Source of the DNA: Moellerella wisconsensis ATCC 35017
Lineage (GTDB): Bacteria > Pseudomonadota > Gammaproteobacteria > Enterobacterales > Enterobacteriaceae
NCBI RefSeq assembly: GCF_001294465.1
Contig: NZ_LGAA01000018.1
Coordinates: forward strand, 186,001 to 250,000
Reading direction: 5' to 3'
Length of the DNA stretch: 64,000 nucleotides
Below the pieces are notes generated by a model that searched no databases, had not been told where the DNA came from, and saw nothing but the letters and a program-made list of their open reading frames with translations. The position numbers and the translations under genes were made by a program. This document shows positions 20,192 to 30,537 of the stretch, one piece after another. Positions within the stretch are counted from its first letter, which is position 1. Each line of letters opens with the position of its first letter.

Positions 20192-20755
20192 TATTATGTG
20201 GATATGATACTTGCCGGTACTATTTTCCGGCACTATTTTCACAGACTATTCACTGTCACTATGTGAATATAATAATGAATCTAGTCTCTAAATAAATTAG
20301 GCGCTAGATTCATAAAATAAAAATAAAAATAAAAATAAAACTGATAATAAATTATATTAATTGAAAGTATTTTATAAACTATATCTTTAACTCCATGATT
20401 AAAATGAAATATTTCTAATTGGTTGATATATCAAGCTAAAATTATTTTATTTCTCAAGTATATATTTGTAATATATTTACAGAAATAAGACTTAAGTTAT
20501 TTTTTATTAAGCAAGTGAGTTTATGGTAAATAAGCTATCTTAAAAACCTACCTTACGGATTGGGATGATTATTTATTTAAATGAAAGCATTTATAAAAGT
20601 CTAGCGCGGTATATAACACAGGCTCATTGAATGTCTATAATTAATATTTCATTTAGAATAATACCCCATGGTATCTTATATTTCTATCTTATCTAGAAAA
20701 GATATCGGTTATTAAGATCTGTTTAAATTTATGGATAAATTTACGGAACTGTTTA
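20192..20755 (+). promoter_or_regulatory. Receptor gene upstream region
   Basis: About 560 bp of AT-rich DNA. A GCCGG/CCGGC hairpin followed by T residues (20212-20230) may end the ptrB transcript. A low-complexity tract of repeated AAAAAT units lies at about 20313-20340. A weak Fur-like sequence (TGATAATAAATTATA, 20342-20356) matches the consensus only in its left half. No gene is seen. Confidence 0.4.
20313..20340. repeat. AAAAAT low-complexity tract
   Basis: Four or five tandem copies of a 6-bp AAAAAT unit lie about 415 bp before the receptor start. The tract could vary in length by slippage; it is far from the start codon so any effect on expression is speculative. Confidence 0.7.
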
Positions 20756-23023
20756 ATGAATAAAATCACCCAATTAATATCGTTAGGTATTTTTCCTGTA
20801 GGGATAATGCTGATAACGATCACACAGATAGCACAGGCGCAAGCGCCAAATTCAGGTAATAGCCAGCAAGCACGCATCTTTCGCCCATTAAAAATATCGG
20901 GCAGTACTAAGAATACCCCATCAACTCAAGCCTTAGAACGGCCAGGCGCCTATAGTGCACTCAGCGTAGAATATAATTTACAATCGCTTGATAGCGCGAT
21001 ACGTACTTTGCCGGGGGTGTATACCCAAATGGATGGTAGCCAAGGGGCAGTCAACGTTAATATTCGCGGGCTCAGTGGCTTGGGGCGCGTAAATATGATG
21101 GTTGATGGCGTCAGTCAAAGTTATTACGGAATTTCGCCGAGTCAATATACCCATGGCCAGCAACCTTATAGTCAATTTGGTAGCATGATTGATCCTAATT
21201 TTATTGTGGCGTTAGAGGTTGAAAAAGGGCAACTTAATGGGGGCAATAGTATTAATGCATTAGCGGGTAGCGCAAATTTTCGCACTTTGGCGATAGATGA
21301 TGTTATTTTTTCTCCGCATGTTTATGGCATCCGCAGTAAAACCCGTTGGGGGAATAATGGTATAGGCTATAACGGCATGTTGGCATTGGGTACCAAAATA
21401 GCGCTAAATTCATCGCAGGGGTATATTGGCGGTTTGATAGCATTAAGTGGACATAATATTCCAGGCAATTATAAAAATGGTGATGGTATAAATAGTGATG
21501 AATTTGCTACAGACAGTACTTTTAAACAACGGCCTAAATCACAACTGGCAAAAATTAACTATAAAGTTAATGATTTTCATCAACTCGAATTAAGTGGCCG
21601 TTGGTATCAAAATAAATTAACTCGCCGTAATATAAATACTAAAGATTATTTTATAAAATATAACTATACACCGTTTAATGATTTTATTGACAGTGAAGTC
21701 CTGTTAAGTAATAGCCAGAGTCATCAGGATTTTTCAGGGGATTCACTAGGGTGGGCATTACGCCAAGGTAATTCCTATCATCAATCATGGGCGATGAATG
21801 GATTTAATACCAGTCGCTTTTCACTCCACAATATTGATTATCAATTCACGTTAGGATCAAAACTCATCGCGACTAAATATCATCGACAAGTGAGTACTGC
21901 CAGCACGGTTGATACGATGATTAGAAATCCATTCTCTCCATCAGGAAAACAAAATTTGGCTAGCGCTTATGCTAAATTAAAAATGGATTATCAAATTTAT
22001 ACCGCTGAGTTTGATATTAACTATACCTATTATGATGTTAAGGGGCATAAGCCGGCATGTGATGCGCGAGAAAAATGTTTTCCCGAAGGTGCCGCTGATT
22101 TTCGATTAAAGCACGGCGGATTTAACCCTGGCGTGTTGCTTTCAGCTGAAATTATCCCTGAATTTCAACCATTTGCCAGTTATGCCTACAGTATGCGTGC
22201 CCCCAATGCTCAAGAAGCTTTTTTTTCTAATGAAGGGGGAGCATCGATGAATCCTTTCTTGAAAGGAGAAAAAGCCCAAACGGTTCAGTTAGGATTTAAC
22301 AGTTATCGACCTGATTTAATTATTACTGGGGATGTATTAAGGCTCAAAGCCTTGTGGTATCACAGTAAATTGACCGATTATATTTATAGTCGCGGTTACA
22401 TTTTGTGCCGTACTCATGCTGATGATGAATATCATCGTTGCTTAAATAACGACGATGCTTTTGATAATTATGATGTTAATGCCAATGTTAGCATGTATAT
22501 CTACCAAAATAACCCCGATAAAGTCACGCTGCATGGTTATGAACTGCAGGCGGATTATGATGCCGGCCTATTTTATTCGACCTTGTCGTACAGTAAGGAA
22601 AGCAGCAATCAGCCGATGTCCGTGACTTATAGCTCTGATGCGTTTAGCGCCGGAGATATTTCAGAGTTGCCAGAATACTATTTGAGCTTAGATTCCGGCA
22701 TACGTTTACTGGATAAGCGCTTAAAACTTGGCACCCTGATCACTATTACCGGCCCTTCTAAGCGGATTACCCCTTCAGGCGAAAGAAATGAAAGTGGCGA
22801 TATTATGACTGAGCAATATGAACAGCAGCCGACAATTATTGATTTGTATGCAAAATACACGATTAATCGACAGATTAAATTGATGTTTAATGTGAATAAT
22901 ATCACTAACCGCAGTTATTCAGACGCGCTAAATCGTGCAAATTCATCGGCCAAGATAAGTGAGAAAGATCAACATACAGCTCGCGGACGCACCTATATGC
23001 TGGGTGCAGCGGTACGTTTTTAA
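20756..23023 (+). CDS. TonB-dependent outer-membrane receptor
   Basis: A 755-aa TonB-dependent receptor. A signal peptide ends near IAQAQA (about residue 29), followed by a plug domain (about 55-180, with VNVNIRGLSGLGRVNMMVDG and INALAGSANFRTL) and a C-terminal beta-barrel ending in the aromatic residue of LGAAVRF. It resembles the haemoglobin/transferrin/lactoferrin-type receptor family, including the SYAYSMRAPNAQEAFFS barrel motif. The substrate cannot be read from sequence; haem or an iron protein is plausible from the ChaN and TonB-like neighbours. Two pairs of extracellular-loop cysteines (CDAREKC, and CRTHADDEYHRC) are visible. Confidence 0.88.
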   Translation: MNKITQLISLGIFPVGIMLITITQIAQAQAPNSGNSQQARIFRPLKISGSTKNTPSTQALERPGAYSALSVEYNLQSLDSAIRTLPGVYTQMDGSQGAVNVNIRGLSGLGRVNMMVDGVSQSYYGISPSQYTHGQQPYSQFGSMIDPNFIVALEVEKGQLNGGNSINALAGSANFRTLAIDDVIFSPHVYGIRSKTRWGNNGIGYNGMLALGTKIALNSSQGYIGGLIALSGHNIPGNYKNGDGINSDEFATDSTFKQRPKSQLAKINYKVNDFHQLELSGRWYQNKLTRRNINTKDYFIKYNYTPFNDFIDSEVLLSNSQSHQDFSGDSLGWALRQGNSYHQSWAMNGFNTSRFSLHNIDYQFTLGSKLIATKYHRQVSTASTVDTMIRNPFSPSGKQNLASAYAKLKMDYQIYTAEFDINYTYYDVKGHKPACDAREKCFPEGAADFRLKHGGFNPGVLLSAEIIPEFQPFASYAYSMRAPNAQEAFFSNEGGASMNPFLKGEKAQTVQLGFNSYRPDLIITGDVLRLKALWYHSKLTDYIYSRGYILCRTHADDEYHRCLNNDDAFDNYDVNANVSMYIYQNNPDKVTLHGYELQADYDAGLFYSTLSYSKESSNQPMSVTYSSDAFSAGDISELPEYYLSLDSGIRLLDKRLKLGTLITITGPSKRITPSGERNESGDIMTEQYEQQPTIIDLYAKYTINRQIKLMFNVNNITNRSYSDALNRANSSAKISEKDQHTARGRTYMLGAAVRF

Positions 23024-23128
23024 GCTTATTCAGCATTTAACAAAAAGGTTATTGAGTCACTAAGTGATTCGATCAATATCAATACGAGAGGCATTCGAGC
23101 AGTAATCGCCCGAATGCCACAGCTTAGA

Positions 23129-24508
23129 TTAGGTTTTGCTGACGGGTGCAGTTTTACGTTGGCGAATTTTTTTGATCGCGGTGATTTCACTATCAACCCA
23201 GCCATCGTGCAAGCGGGTACGCAACATTTGACCTTTTTTAACTTGGCTGACACCTTTTAGTACTTCACCCGTTGGGGTTTCACTAATACTAAATCCTCGG
23301 GCCAAGGTCGCTAATGGGCTCACTGTTTCCATTTTTGAACAGGCGACGGCAAAGCGCTGGCGATAATTATTCAATACTGTAACTAGTGAACGCTGTAGAC
23401 GATATTGATATTGATTAATATGCTGCTGATATTGCTGAACTTGTGGCCGAAGATCATGTTGCATTAATTGACGACTCATCTGTGTATATTGAGTCATTCG
23501 GCGCTGTAATAGGCGACTCATGGATTGAGTAAGGTGTTGATTTAACGTCGCGAGTCGATTTTGCTGCCGCGCTAAGCGTAATTGAGGGTGCTGCTGTTGC
23601 AAACGATGATGTAATTGAATGAAACGCTTATGTTTATTCGCCAGATAATAATCCAGCGCCATTTCCAACCGCTGCTGGTGGCTGTTTAATTGTCGTAGTA
23701 ACTCTTGTTGATTGCGGCTAATCACTTCTGCGGCAGCCGAAGGCGTAGGTGCCCGTAAATCCGCCACAAAATCAGCAATAGTTACATCGGTTTCATGGCC
23801 TACGGCACTGACAATCGGTAATTGGCTAGTAAAAATTGCCCGGGCGACTTTTTCATCATTAAATGCCCACAGATCTTCTAAAGAGCCACCGCCGCGGCCA
23901 ACAATTAAAACATCACATTCTTGGCGTCGATTAGCAATTTCAATAGCACGAACAATTTGTGCTGGGGCGCCATCTCCTTGAACCGCAGTGGGATAGATAA
24001 TAATCGGCAGTGAAGAGTCTCTGCGGCGCAAAATATGCAAAATATCATGCAGTGCTGCGCCCGTTGCCGAGGTGATAATACCGACACATTTTGCCGGTGA
24101 AGGCAACGGCTTTTTATGGGCAGATTCAAATAATCCTTCTGCGCTCAATTTTTGTTTTAATAGCTCAAATTGTTGCTGTAATAATCCTTCGCCCGCCGGC
24201 TGCATACTCTCGACAATTAGTTGATAGTCGCCGCGAGGTTCATACAAAGTAACAGAAGCCCTAACCAGCACTTGATGGCCATTTTGTGGACGAAAGGTTA
24301 CTCGCCCGTTTTGCCCGCGAAACATGGCAGCCCGTACTTGCGATTTGGCATCTTTTAATGTGAAGTACCAATGCCCAGAAGAAGGCTGGGAAAAATTAGA
24401 AATTTCCGCACTGAGCCAGATTCTGCCCATCTGATTGTCTAGTAGTTCCCTGACCGTTTGATTTAAACGGCTAACAGAAAAAATTCCGGTCGATGAAGTT
24501 GTTAACAT
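23129..24508 (-). CDS. xseA: Exodeoxyribonuclease VII large subunit XseA
   Basis: XseA is the catalytic large subunit of exonuclease VII, which degrades single-stranded DNA from both ends with XseB. The 459-aa product has an N-terminal OB fold ([23 protein letters not shown]), the nuclease domain with [17 protein letters not shown] and [17 protein letters not shown], and a long coiled-coil Gln/Arg-rich region (about 270-390). The ATG at 24508 matches the E. coli start; an upstream in-frame TTG would add 7 residues. It diverges from guaB, as in E. coli. Confidence 0.96.
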   Translation of the reverse strand: MLTTSSTGIFSVSRLNQTVRELLDNQMGRIWLSAEISNFSQPSSGHWYFTLKDAKSQVRAAMFRGQNGRVTFRPQNGHQVLVRASVTLYEPRGDYQLIVESMQPAGEGLLQQQFELLKQKLSAEGLFESAHKKPLPSPAKCVGIITSATGAALHDILHILRRRDSSLPIIIYPTAVQGDGAPAQIVRAIEIANRRQECDVLIVGRGGGSLEDLWAFNDEKVARAIFTSQLPIVSAVGHETDVTIADFVADLRAPTPSAAAEVISRNQQELLRQLNSHQQRLEMALDYYLANKHKRFIQLHHRLQQQHPQLRLARQQNRLATLNQHLTQSMSRLLQRRMTQYTQMSRQLMQHDLRPQVQQYQQHINQYQYRLQRSLVTVLNNYRQRFAVACSKMETVSPLATLARGFSISETPTGEVLKGVSQVKKGQMLRTRLHDGWVDSEITAIKKIRQRKTAPVSKT

Positions 24509-24601
24509 ATGCGCTAGAAAAAATTTCAAAACAATGACTTAATCAATCGATACTAACCTACCTCGTGCTGTTAGCAAGCTTTTTTTTGAAAATAAAGCTG
24601 G

Positions 24602-24617
24602 AGGCAATCGGTTTCGG
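24602..24617 (+). promoter_or_regulatory. PurR-like operator upstream of guaB
   Basis: AGGCAATCGGTTTCGG matches 11 of 16 PurR consensus positions, including the central GCAANCG core. It lies immediately before a TATAAT box at 24622-24627. The E. coli guaBA promoter also carries a PurR site with a CAATCGGTT core. Moderate support. Confidence 0.5.
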
Positions 24618-24679
24618 TGTGTATAATGCCGCGGCAATATTTAAACCTTTCTAACAAGCTGCCCGGTGAGATATTGCCT

Positions 24680-26146
24680 ATGTTACGCATTAAAAAAGAA
24701 GCACTAACTTTCGACGATGTATTACTCGTTCCTGCACACTCAAATGTACTGCCTAACACGGCAGATCTTACTACTCAACTCACTGATACTATTCGTCTAA
24801 ATATCCCAATGCTGTCTGCAGCGATGGATACCGTGACCGAATCTGACCTGGCTATTGCACTTGCTCAAGAAGGTGGGATTGGCTTTATTCATAAAAATAT
24901 GCCAATCGAACGTCAGGCAGAAGAAGTTCGCCGAGTGAAAAAATACGAAAGCGGCGTAGTTACCGACCCTGTCACCGTCAGTCCAGAAACCACAATTCGT
25001 GAAATTAAAGAACTGTCAGAGCGTAATGGCTTTGCCGGTTATCCGGTTGTTGCCGCAGATAATTCTTTGGTAGGTATTATTACCGGCCGTGATATCCGTT
25101 TTGTGACTGATTTAGATCAGCCAGTTACGGCAATGATGACCCCAAAAGAACGTTTGGTAACGGTCAAAGAAGGCGAAGCTCGTGATGTTGTGTTACAGAA
25201 AATGCATGAAAAACGAGTTGAAAAAGCTTTAGTTGTTGATGATAAATTCCATTTATTAGGGATGATCACCGTTAAAGATTTCCAAAAAGCAGAACGTAAA
25301 CCTAATGCCTGTAAAGACGAACAAGGCCGTTTACGCGTTGGTGCGGCCGTTGGCGCAGGCGCAGGTAATGAAGAGCGCATTGATGCATTGGTGGCTGCGG
25401 GTGTTGATGTTTTACTGATTGACTCGTCTCACGGACATTCTGAAGGTGTCTTACAGCGTATCCGCGATGCACGTGCAAAATATCCCAATCTGCCAATTAT
25501 TGGTGGTAACGTTGCAACTGCGGAAGGTGCAAAAGCACTGGCTGATGCCGGCGTGAGCGCAGTAAAAGTGGGCATCGGCCCAGGTTCTATTTGTACTACT
25601 CGTATTGTTACTGGCGTCGGCGTACCGCAAATTACTGCTATTGCCGAAGCTGTTGATGCCTTAGAAGGTACGGGAATTCCGGTTATCGCCGATGGTGGTA
25701 TCCGCTTCTCTGGCGATATCTCCAAAGCGATTGCAGCGGGTGCGGCCTGTGTAATGGTCGGCTCTATGTTCGCCGGTACCGATGAATCCCCAGGGGAAAC
25801 TATACTGTTCCAAGGTCGTTCATATAAATCGTACCGTGGCATGGGATCGTTAGGGGCGATGTCTAAAGGATCATCAGACCGTTACTTCCAAACCGATAAT
25901 GCTGCGGATAAACTGGTACCAGAAGGTATCGAAGGCCGCGTTGCTTATAAAGGCAAACTTAAGAATATCATTCATCAACAAATGGGCGGACTGCGTTCAT
26001 GCATGGGTCTGACGGGTTGTGGCACTATCGATGAATTGAGAACTAAAGCTGAGTTTGTGCGTATCAGTGGTGCGGGTATTCAAGAAAGCCATGTCCATGA
26101 CGTGACTATTACTAAAGAATCACCGAACTATCGTTTAGGTCAGTAA
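24680..26146 (+). CDS. guaB: Inosine-5'-monophosphate dehydrogenase GuaB
   Basis: GuaB oxidises IMP to XMP with NAD+, the rate-limiting step to guanine nucleotides. The 488-aa protein equals E. coli length: a (beta/alpha)8 barrel interrupted by two CBS domains (about residues 93-205). The catalytic loop [11 protein letters not shown] holds the active-site cysteine, and the flap region contains [10 protein letters not shown] chose the ATG at 24680 because [21 protein letters not shown] aligns with the family; the upstream ATG at 24617 is within the promoter. It is followed by guaA. Confidence 0.97.
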   Translation: MLRIKKEALTFDDVLLVPAHSNVLPNTADLTTQLTDTIRLNIPMLSAAMDTVTESDLAIALAQEGGIGFIHKNMPIERQAEEVRRVKKYESGVVTDPVTVSPETTIREIKELSERNGFAGYPVVAADNSLVGIITGRDIRFVTDLDQPVTAMMTPKERLVTVKEGEARDVVLQKMHEKRVEKALVVDDKFHLLGMITVKDFQKAERKPNACKDEQGRLRVGAAVGAGAGNEERIDALVAAGVDVLLIDSSHGHSEGVLQRIRDARAKYPNLPIIGGNVATAEGAKALADAGVSAVKVGIGPGSICTTRIVTGVGVPQITAIAEAVDALEGTGIPVIADGGIRFSGDISKAIAAGAACVMVGSMFAGTDESPGETILFQGRSYKSYRGMGSLGAMSKGSSDRYFQTDNAADKLVPEGIEGRVAYKGKLKNIIHQQMGGLRSCMGLTGCGTIDELRTKAEFVRISGAGIQESHVHDVTITKESPNYRLGQ

Positions 26147-26162
26147 TTACAGTAATTTTTTC

Positions 26163-26190
26163 AGGGCGGTCCTTCGCGGGACTGCCATAT
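26163..26190 (+). other. Hairpin between guaB and guaA
   Basis: An 8-bp stem (GGCGGTCC/GGACTGCC, one G-U pair) with a short TTCG-containing loop is followed by an AT-rich but not pure-T tract. It could attenuate readthrough into guaA or stabilise the guaB message. Confidence 0.5.
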
Positions 26191-26225
26191 TTTATTTTGA
26201 CATGAATGTTTGGAATTCTCCTCAA

Positions 26226-27803
26226 ATGACAACAAATATCCATAAACATCGCATTCTTATTTTAGATTTTGGTTCCCAATACACACAGCTTATTGCACGT
26301 CGTATCCGTGAAATTGGTGTGTACTGTGAACTTTGGGCATGGGATGTGTCTGAAGAGCAAATTCGTGAGTTTAATCCCAATGGAATTATTCTTTCGGGCG
26401 GCCCTGAAAGTACAACGGCTGAAGATAGCCCCCGCGCGCCAGAGTACGTTTTTCGTGCTGGTGTGCCTGTATTGGGTATCTGTTATGGCATGCAAACTAT
26501 GTCTATGCAACTGGGCGGCGCGGTCGAAGTCTCCGGTGAGCGCGAATTTGGTTATGCACAAGTAGAAATCAAACAGCAATGTGAACTGTTCCAAGATATC
26601 CACGATTCACTGTCAGAGCAGGGCGCACCGGTATTAGATGTCTGGATGAGCCATGGCGATAAAGTAACCGCTATTCCTGCTGATTTTGTAACCGTTGCTA
26701 GTACACCAAGCTGCCCATACGCGATTATGGCTAACGAAGCTAAACGTTTCTACGGGGTACAATTCCACCCAGAAGTCACTCATACTCATCAGGGTCTGAA
26801 TATTCTGAAACGTTTCGCGTTAGATATTTGCCAATGTGAAGCTCTGTGGACACCGGCGGCAATTATCGAAGATACCGTTCAGCGTCTGAAAGACCAAATT
26901 GGCGACGATCACGTTATTCTGGCACTGTCTGGTGGTGTTGACTCATCAGTAACTGCATTATTATTACATCGTGCTATTGGTAAACGCCTGACATGTGTAT
27001 TTGTTGATAACGGTCTGTTACGTTTAAATGAAGCTGAGCAAGTTATGGAAATGTTTGCCGGCAAATTTGATTTAAATATCATCCATGTTGAAGCGGAAAA
27101 CCGCTTCTTAAATGCATTGGCCGGTATTGCAGATCCTGAAGCAAAACGTAAAGCCATTGGCCACGTATTTATCGATGTATTTGATGAAGAAGCGTCAAAA
27201 CAATCTCAAGTTAAATGGTTAGCACAAGGCACGATTTATCCAGATGTGATTGAATCTGCAGCATCAGCAACGGGTAAAGCTCACGTTATCAAATCTCACC
27301 ATAACGTTGGCGGGTTACCTGATGACATGAAACTGGGCTTGGTTGAGCCATTAAAAGAATTGTTCAAAGACGAAGTGCGTAAAATTGGTTTAGAACTGGG
27401 GTTACCGTATGACATGCTGTATCGTCATCCATTCCCAGGTCCAGGCTTAGGTGTTCGCGTCTTGGGCGAAGTGAAAAAAGAGTATTGCGACCTGCTACGT
27501 CGTGCTGATGCTATCTTTATTGAAGAGCTGCATAAAGCTGATTTATATAATAAAGTTAGCCAAGCATTCACCGTATTCTTACCTGTACGTTCTGTAGGCG
27601 TGATGGGTGATGGCCGTAAATACGACTGGGTGGTTTCATTACGCGCAGTTGAAACTATCGATTTCATGACCGCACATTGGGCACACTTACCGTACGATTT
27701 CTTAGGCCGTGTATCTAACCGTATTATCAATGAAGTCGGTGGGATCTCTCGCGTAGTCTATGACATCAGCGGCAAGCCACCAGCGACTATTGAGTGGGAA
27801 TAA
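26226..27803 (+). CDS. guaA: GMP synthase (glutamine-hydrolysing) GuaA
   Basis: GuaA aminates XMP to GMP using glutamine and ATP. The 525-aa product has an N-terminal class I glutamine amidotransferase domain (nucleophile in VLGICYGMQ, histidine in [10 protein letters not shown]), an ATP-pyrophosphatase domain with SGGVDSSV, and the C-terminal dimerisation domain ending PPATIEWE. The start at 26226 ([18 protein letters not shown]) matches E. coli length exactly; an ATG at 26202 would add 8 residues. Its 3' end is a known integration target for genomic islands, and an integrase relic lies 220 bp downstream. Confidence 0.97.
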   Translation: MTTNIHKHRILILDFGSQYTQLIARRIREIGVYCELWAWDVSEEQIREFNPNGIILSGGPESTTAEDSPRAPEYVFRAGVPVLGICYGMQTMSMQLGGAVEVSGEREFGYAQVEIKQQCELFQDIHDSLSEQGAPVLDVWMSHGDKVTAIPADFVTVASTPSCPYAIMANEAKRFYGVQFHPEVTHTHQGLNILKRFALDICQCEALWTPAAIIEDTVQRLKDQIGDDHVILALSGGVDSSVTALLLHRAIGKRLTCVFVDNGLLRLNEAEQVMEMFAGKFDLNIIHVEAENRFLNALAGIADPEAKRKAIGHVFIDVFDEEASKQSQVKWLAQGTIYPDVIESAASATGKAHVIKSHHNVGGLPDDMKLGLVEPLKELFKDEVRKIGLELGLPYDMLYRHPFPGPGLGVRVLGEVKKEYCDLLRRADAIFIEELHKADLYNKVSQAFTVFLPVRSVGVMGDGRKYDWVVSLRAVETIDFMTAHWAHLPYDFLGRVSNRIINEVGGISRVVYDISGKPPATIEWE

Positions 27804-27846
27804 ACTAGCGTCAGTCGATAACAAGCGTTAGTTGTTGATAAATTCT

Positions 27847-27876
27847 AAGGCATCAGTAACTTACTGGTGCCTTTTT
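27847..27876 (+). terminator. Intrinsic terminator of guaBA
   Basis: An 11-12 bp stem (AAGGCATCAGTAA with TTACTGGTGCCTT, one G-T pair) is followed by a T-run. It lies before the integrase relic. Confidence 0.88.
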
Positions 27877-28021
27877 GTTTTTTACAGCGGTTAACAGTCG
27901 ATAGTAGCCGATAATTTTGACGGTATCTATGACAGTGTGAAATAAAAAAATATAATTTTATAATTAAAACATCGCCTCAAAAATAATTAAAAATGACGGT
28001 ATCACGCAAAGGAATACCGAC

Positions 28022-28660
28022 GTGTTAACCGATAAAAAATTAAAGAGCTTAAAGCCTCAGGATAAGCGTTATAAAGTGGCTTATCGTGATAATTTATATG
28101 TTGCCGTATAAAAAACTGGCGTAATATCATATAGATATAATTACTGCTTTAACAGGTGTAGAGACACAATAACTTTCTGGCGCTATAGTGATGACGGTAT
28201 TACGCTAGCAGAAGCAAGAAATTTATTATTGGCGGCTAAAAAGCGTCTAAACGCAGGTGTATTACCAGCATCAAGCTAAGAGATCACGACATAGAAGGTT
28301 AGAGCCTTATATCAAAAAATTAAAGAGCGCGGCGCAAGGGCCACTGCTTTGCAGGTACGTGAAATCATTGGCTCTGTCTTTACTATGTCATTGACCGTGG
28401 CTATGAAATTAAAAACGCCGTCGGCAGCATTAAAGCATCGTCAATTGCCATCTTTGAAGCGCGTGAGCGTTCATCATCTCCTAAAGAAATTAGCATCCTA
28501 TTCAACGAACTTGAAAATTACAGTTGCTATCCAACGTTAAAACTCGCTGTTAAGTTTGTATTGATAACGTAGTGCGAAAGAGTGAGTTCACAAATGCAAC
28601 TTGGGATGAGGTTGACTTCCAAGAATGTCAGTGAGTGATCCGATTACAGAGAAGACATAG
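28022..28660 (+). pseudogene. Degenerate P4-type tyrosine integrase
   Basis: Reading from a GTG at 28022, the frame encodes the N-terminus of an island integrase (LTDKKLKSLKPQDKRYKVA...DNLYVAV). It is broken by TAA at 28109, TAA at 28277 and TAG at 28292, and a section of the core-binding domain is missing. KIKERGARATALQVREI continues in the same frame; the homology then shifts to a second frame at about 28384 (YVIDRGYEIKNAVGSIKASS) and a third at 28572 (VRKSEFTNATWDEVDF), ending at TGA 28632 or soon after. The catalytic C-terminal half is absent. It sits just after guaA, the expected place for a guaA-specific integrase. Confidence 0.88.
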
Positions 28661-28893
28661 TTTACAACCGATACGTACGCTATCAGAGTGAATTCAATCC
28701 ACGGCAGTCTCTTTAGTTATAAATTGAGATCCTGTAGGTTAAATACTGTTATTTGGGCGTTAAGACTAGCCGCCTTTATTTATGGCAATTTGTGCGATAG
28801 TCATAAAACCCCTCGGCAATCTAGTGCCGGTCTATGATCGTCATGTTAGAATTTATTTTTTGATGATTGATAAAAATAGGAATTATATCGGCT
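28661..28893. other. Non-coding remnant between integrase relic and def paralogue
   Basis: This short stretch shows no recognisable gene. It may be island remnant DNA. A weak inverted repeat (CGGCAATCTAGTGCCG, about 28812-28827) precedes the deformylase gene. Confidence 0.4.
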
Positions 28894-29400
28894 ATGGCAG
28901 TTAGACAGATTATAGAGATCCCTGATGAGCGTTTAAGAGTTAAATTTACTCCGGTACAAGATGTTAACTCAGTACAAACGTTAATTGATGATATGTTGGA
29001 TACCCTATATGGCACCGATACCGGTGTAGGTTTAGCCGCGCCCCAAGTTGGGGATAAGCATGCGGTAGTTGTGATTGATATTTCAGAAACGCATGATCAA
29101 CCATTAGTTTTAATCAATCCTGAAATTATCAAAAAAGAGGGATTAACCACCTATCAAGAAGGCTGCTTATCGGTCCCCGGTATTTATGCAGATGTTGAGC
29201 GTTATCAATCTGTTACTGTGCGTGCTCTGGATAGAACAGGTAAAGAAATTTTGGTGCAAGATGATGATTTTTTAGCTATTGTTATGCAGCACGAGATAGA
29301 TCACCTGCACGGAAAAATCTTTATCGATTATTTGTCGTCTTTAAAACGTAGCATGGCACTGAAAAAAATGAAGAAATTTAAAAAATCCAATGCAGAATAG
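28894..29400 (+). CDS. Peptide deformylase (second copy likely)
   Basis: A 168-aa peptide deformylase, which removes the formyl group from nascent N-terminal methionine. All three signature motifs are intact: GVGLAAPQ, EGCLSVPG (metal cysteine) and QHEIDHLHGK (HEXXH). The housekeeping def normally lies with fmt, which is absent here, so this is probably a paralogue. The start at 28894 matches family N-termini (MAVRQIIEIPDERL); the ATG at 28867 is less likely. It sits right after a guaA island scar and may have been island cargo, but could equally be old chromosomal sequence. Confidence 0.93.
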   Translation: MAVRQIIEIPDERLRVKFTPVQDVNSVQTLIDDMLDTLYGTDTGVGLAAPQVGDKHAVVVIDISETHDQPLVLINPEIIKKEGLTTYQEGCLSVPGIYADVERYQSVTVRALDRTGKEILVQDDDFLAIVMQHEIDHLHGKIFIDYLSSLKRSMALKKMKKFKKSNAE

Positions 29401-29637
29401 TTCAGATATTAGCCTGAGCGATGGGGTGATCACCATTCTTGACGGTAGTGTTTATTCCCATGCGTAGAGGTCGATGCACTATTGCTCTTTTTACGGTTAC
29501 TTTGCGAAATTAATAGCATTAATTTCGCGCATCAGAGTAGATAATTGACCGTGGCGTGGGTGTAAAAGCCCAACGTTGCTGGGTGCGGATATGTTATACT
29601 GCGTTCATCTCATTATTAGCTATTAGTATTTAATCCT

Positions 29638-30459
29638 ATGAATTATCAATGCCCTCTATGTCATCATCCTTTGTTATTAACCGGAAAAAGCTGGATTTGC
29701 CAGCAAAATCACCATTTTGATTGCGCTAAAGAAGGCTATGTTAATCTGTTGCCAGTACAGCATAAACGCTCGAAGCAGCCCGGTGATAGCGCGGAAATGA
29801 TGCAGGCACGGCGTGAGTTTTTAGATGCCGGTTATTATCAGCCGATGCGTGATTTAGTGGCTGAAAAACTAGGTCATTTTTTGCCAGAGCTTAGCCAAAG
29901 TATTTTAGATATTGGCTGCGGTGAGGGCTATTATACCGCACAATTTGTTGAAAAAGCAGCCAGCCTCGGTCGTGAGATTGATGTTATTGGGCTTGATGTC
30001 TCGAAGGCCGCAATCCGATCGGCGGCTAAGCGCTATACTCAAGTTAATTTTTGTGTCGCATCAAGTCACCGGTTACCATTTAATGACAGCAGCATGGGGG
30101 CGGTGATCCGCATTTATGCTCCTTGCAAAGCGGAAGAATTGCAGCGTGTTATCGAAAATAATGGCATTTTAATTACCGTCACGCCTGCGCCTGAGCATTT
30201 GAAACAATTAAAAGCGCTGATATATTCTGAAGTGCGTTTGCATCCGGTTAATCATGAAGATTTGGCTAATTTTGAATTGATTGATCAACAGCAATTGACT
30301 TACACCCTTGATTTATCTGGCAGTAAAGCATTTGATTTATTACAGATGACACCATTTGCTTGGCGAGCTTCGGAAGCGGTAAAGCAACAGCTGAAAAGTA
30401 CGCTTAATTTCCATTGCACGGCTGATTTTATGGTAAATGTCTATCGGTTAACCAAGTAA
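29638..30459 (+). CDS. rlmA: 23S rRNA (guanine(745)-N(1))-methyltransferase RlmA
   Basis: RlmA methylates G745 of 23S rRNA with S-adenosylmethionine. The 273-aa protein starts with a zinc-binding module (CPLCHHP, then CQQNHHFDCAKEGYVNLL) and continues with a Rossmann-fold methyltransferase domain, with SILDIGCGEGYYT as the SAM motif at about residue 86. Length matches E. coli RlmA. It is convergent with mntP, across a large hairpin. Confidence 0.95.
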   Translation: MNYQCPLCHHPLLLTGKSWICQQNHHFDCAKEGYVNLLPVQHKRSKQPGDSAEMMQARREFLDAGYYQPMRDLVAEKLGHFLPELSQSILDIGCGEGYYTAQFVEKAASLGREIDVIGLDVSKAAIRSAAKRYTQVNFCVASSHRLPFNDSSMGAVIRIYAPCKAEELQRVIENNGILITVTPAPEHLKQLKALIYSEVRLHPVNHEDLANFELIDQQQLTYTLDLSGSKAFDLLQMTPFAWRASEAVKQQLKSTLNFHCTADFMVNVYRLTK

Positions 30460-30537
30460 CTCGATAGCCAGAATCGTGGGAGTTTTAACGGTATAGCTAT
30501 AAAAGGTATGACTATAAAAGAGATAGTTATTGAGTTG

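Noticed and set aside
24509-24529. TTG start giving a longer XseA
   Set aside because: The extra seven residues are not conserved, and the ATG at 24508 aligns with the family.
26202-26225. Upstream ATG for GuaA
   Set aside because: The extra eight residues are not conserved, and the ATG at 26226 gives the exact E. coli length.
28349-28540. Open frame of 63 codons inside the integrase scar
   Set aside because: It begins in-frame with the integrase fragment and then runs through sequence whose integrase homology lies in another frame, so it is a relic fragment, not a gene.
29425-29434. GGTGATCACC palindrome between def paralogue and rlmA
   Set aside because: A ten-base palindrome in isolation is expected by chance and has no spacing context.
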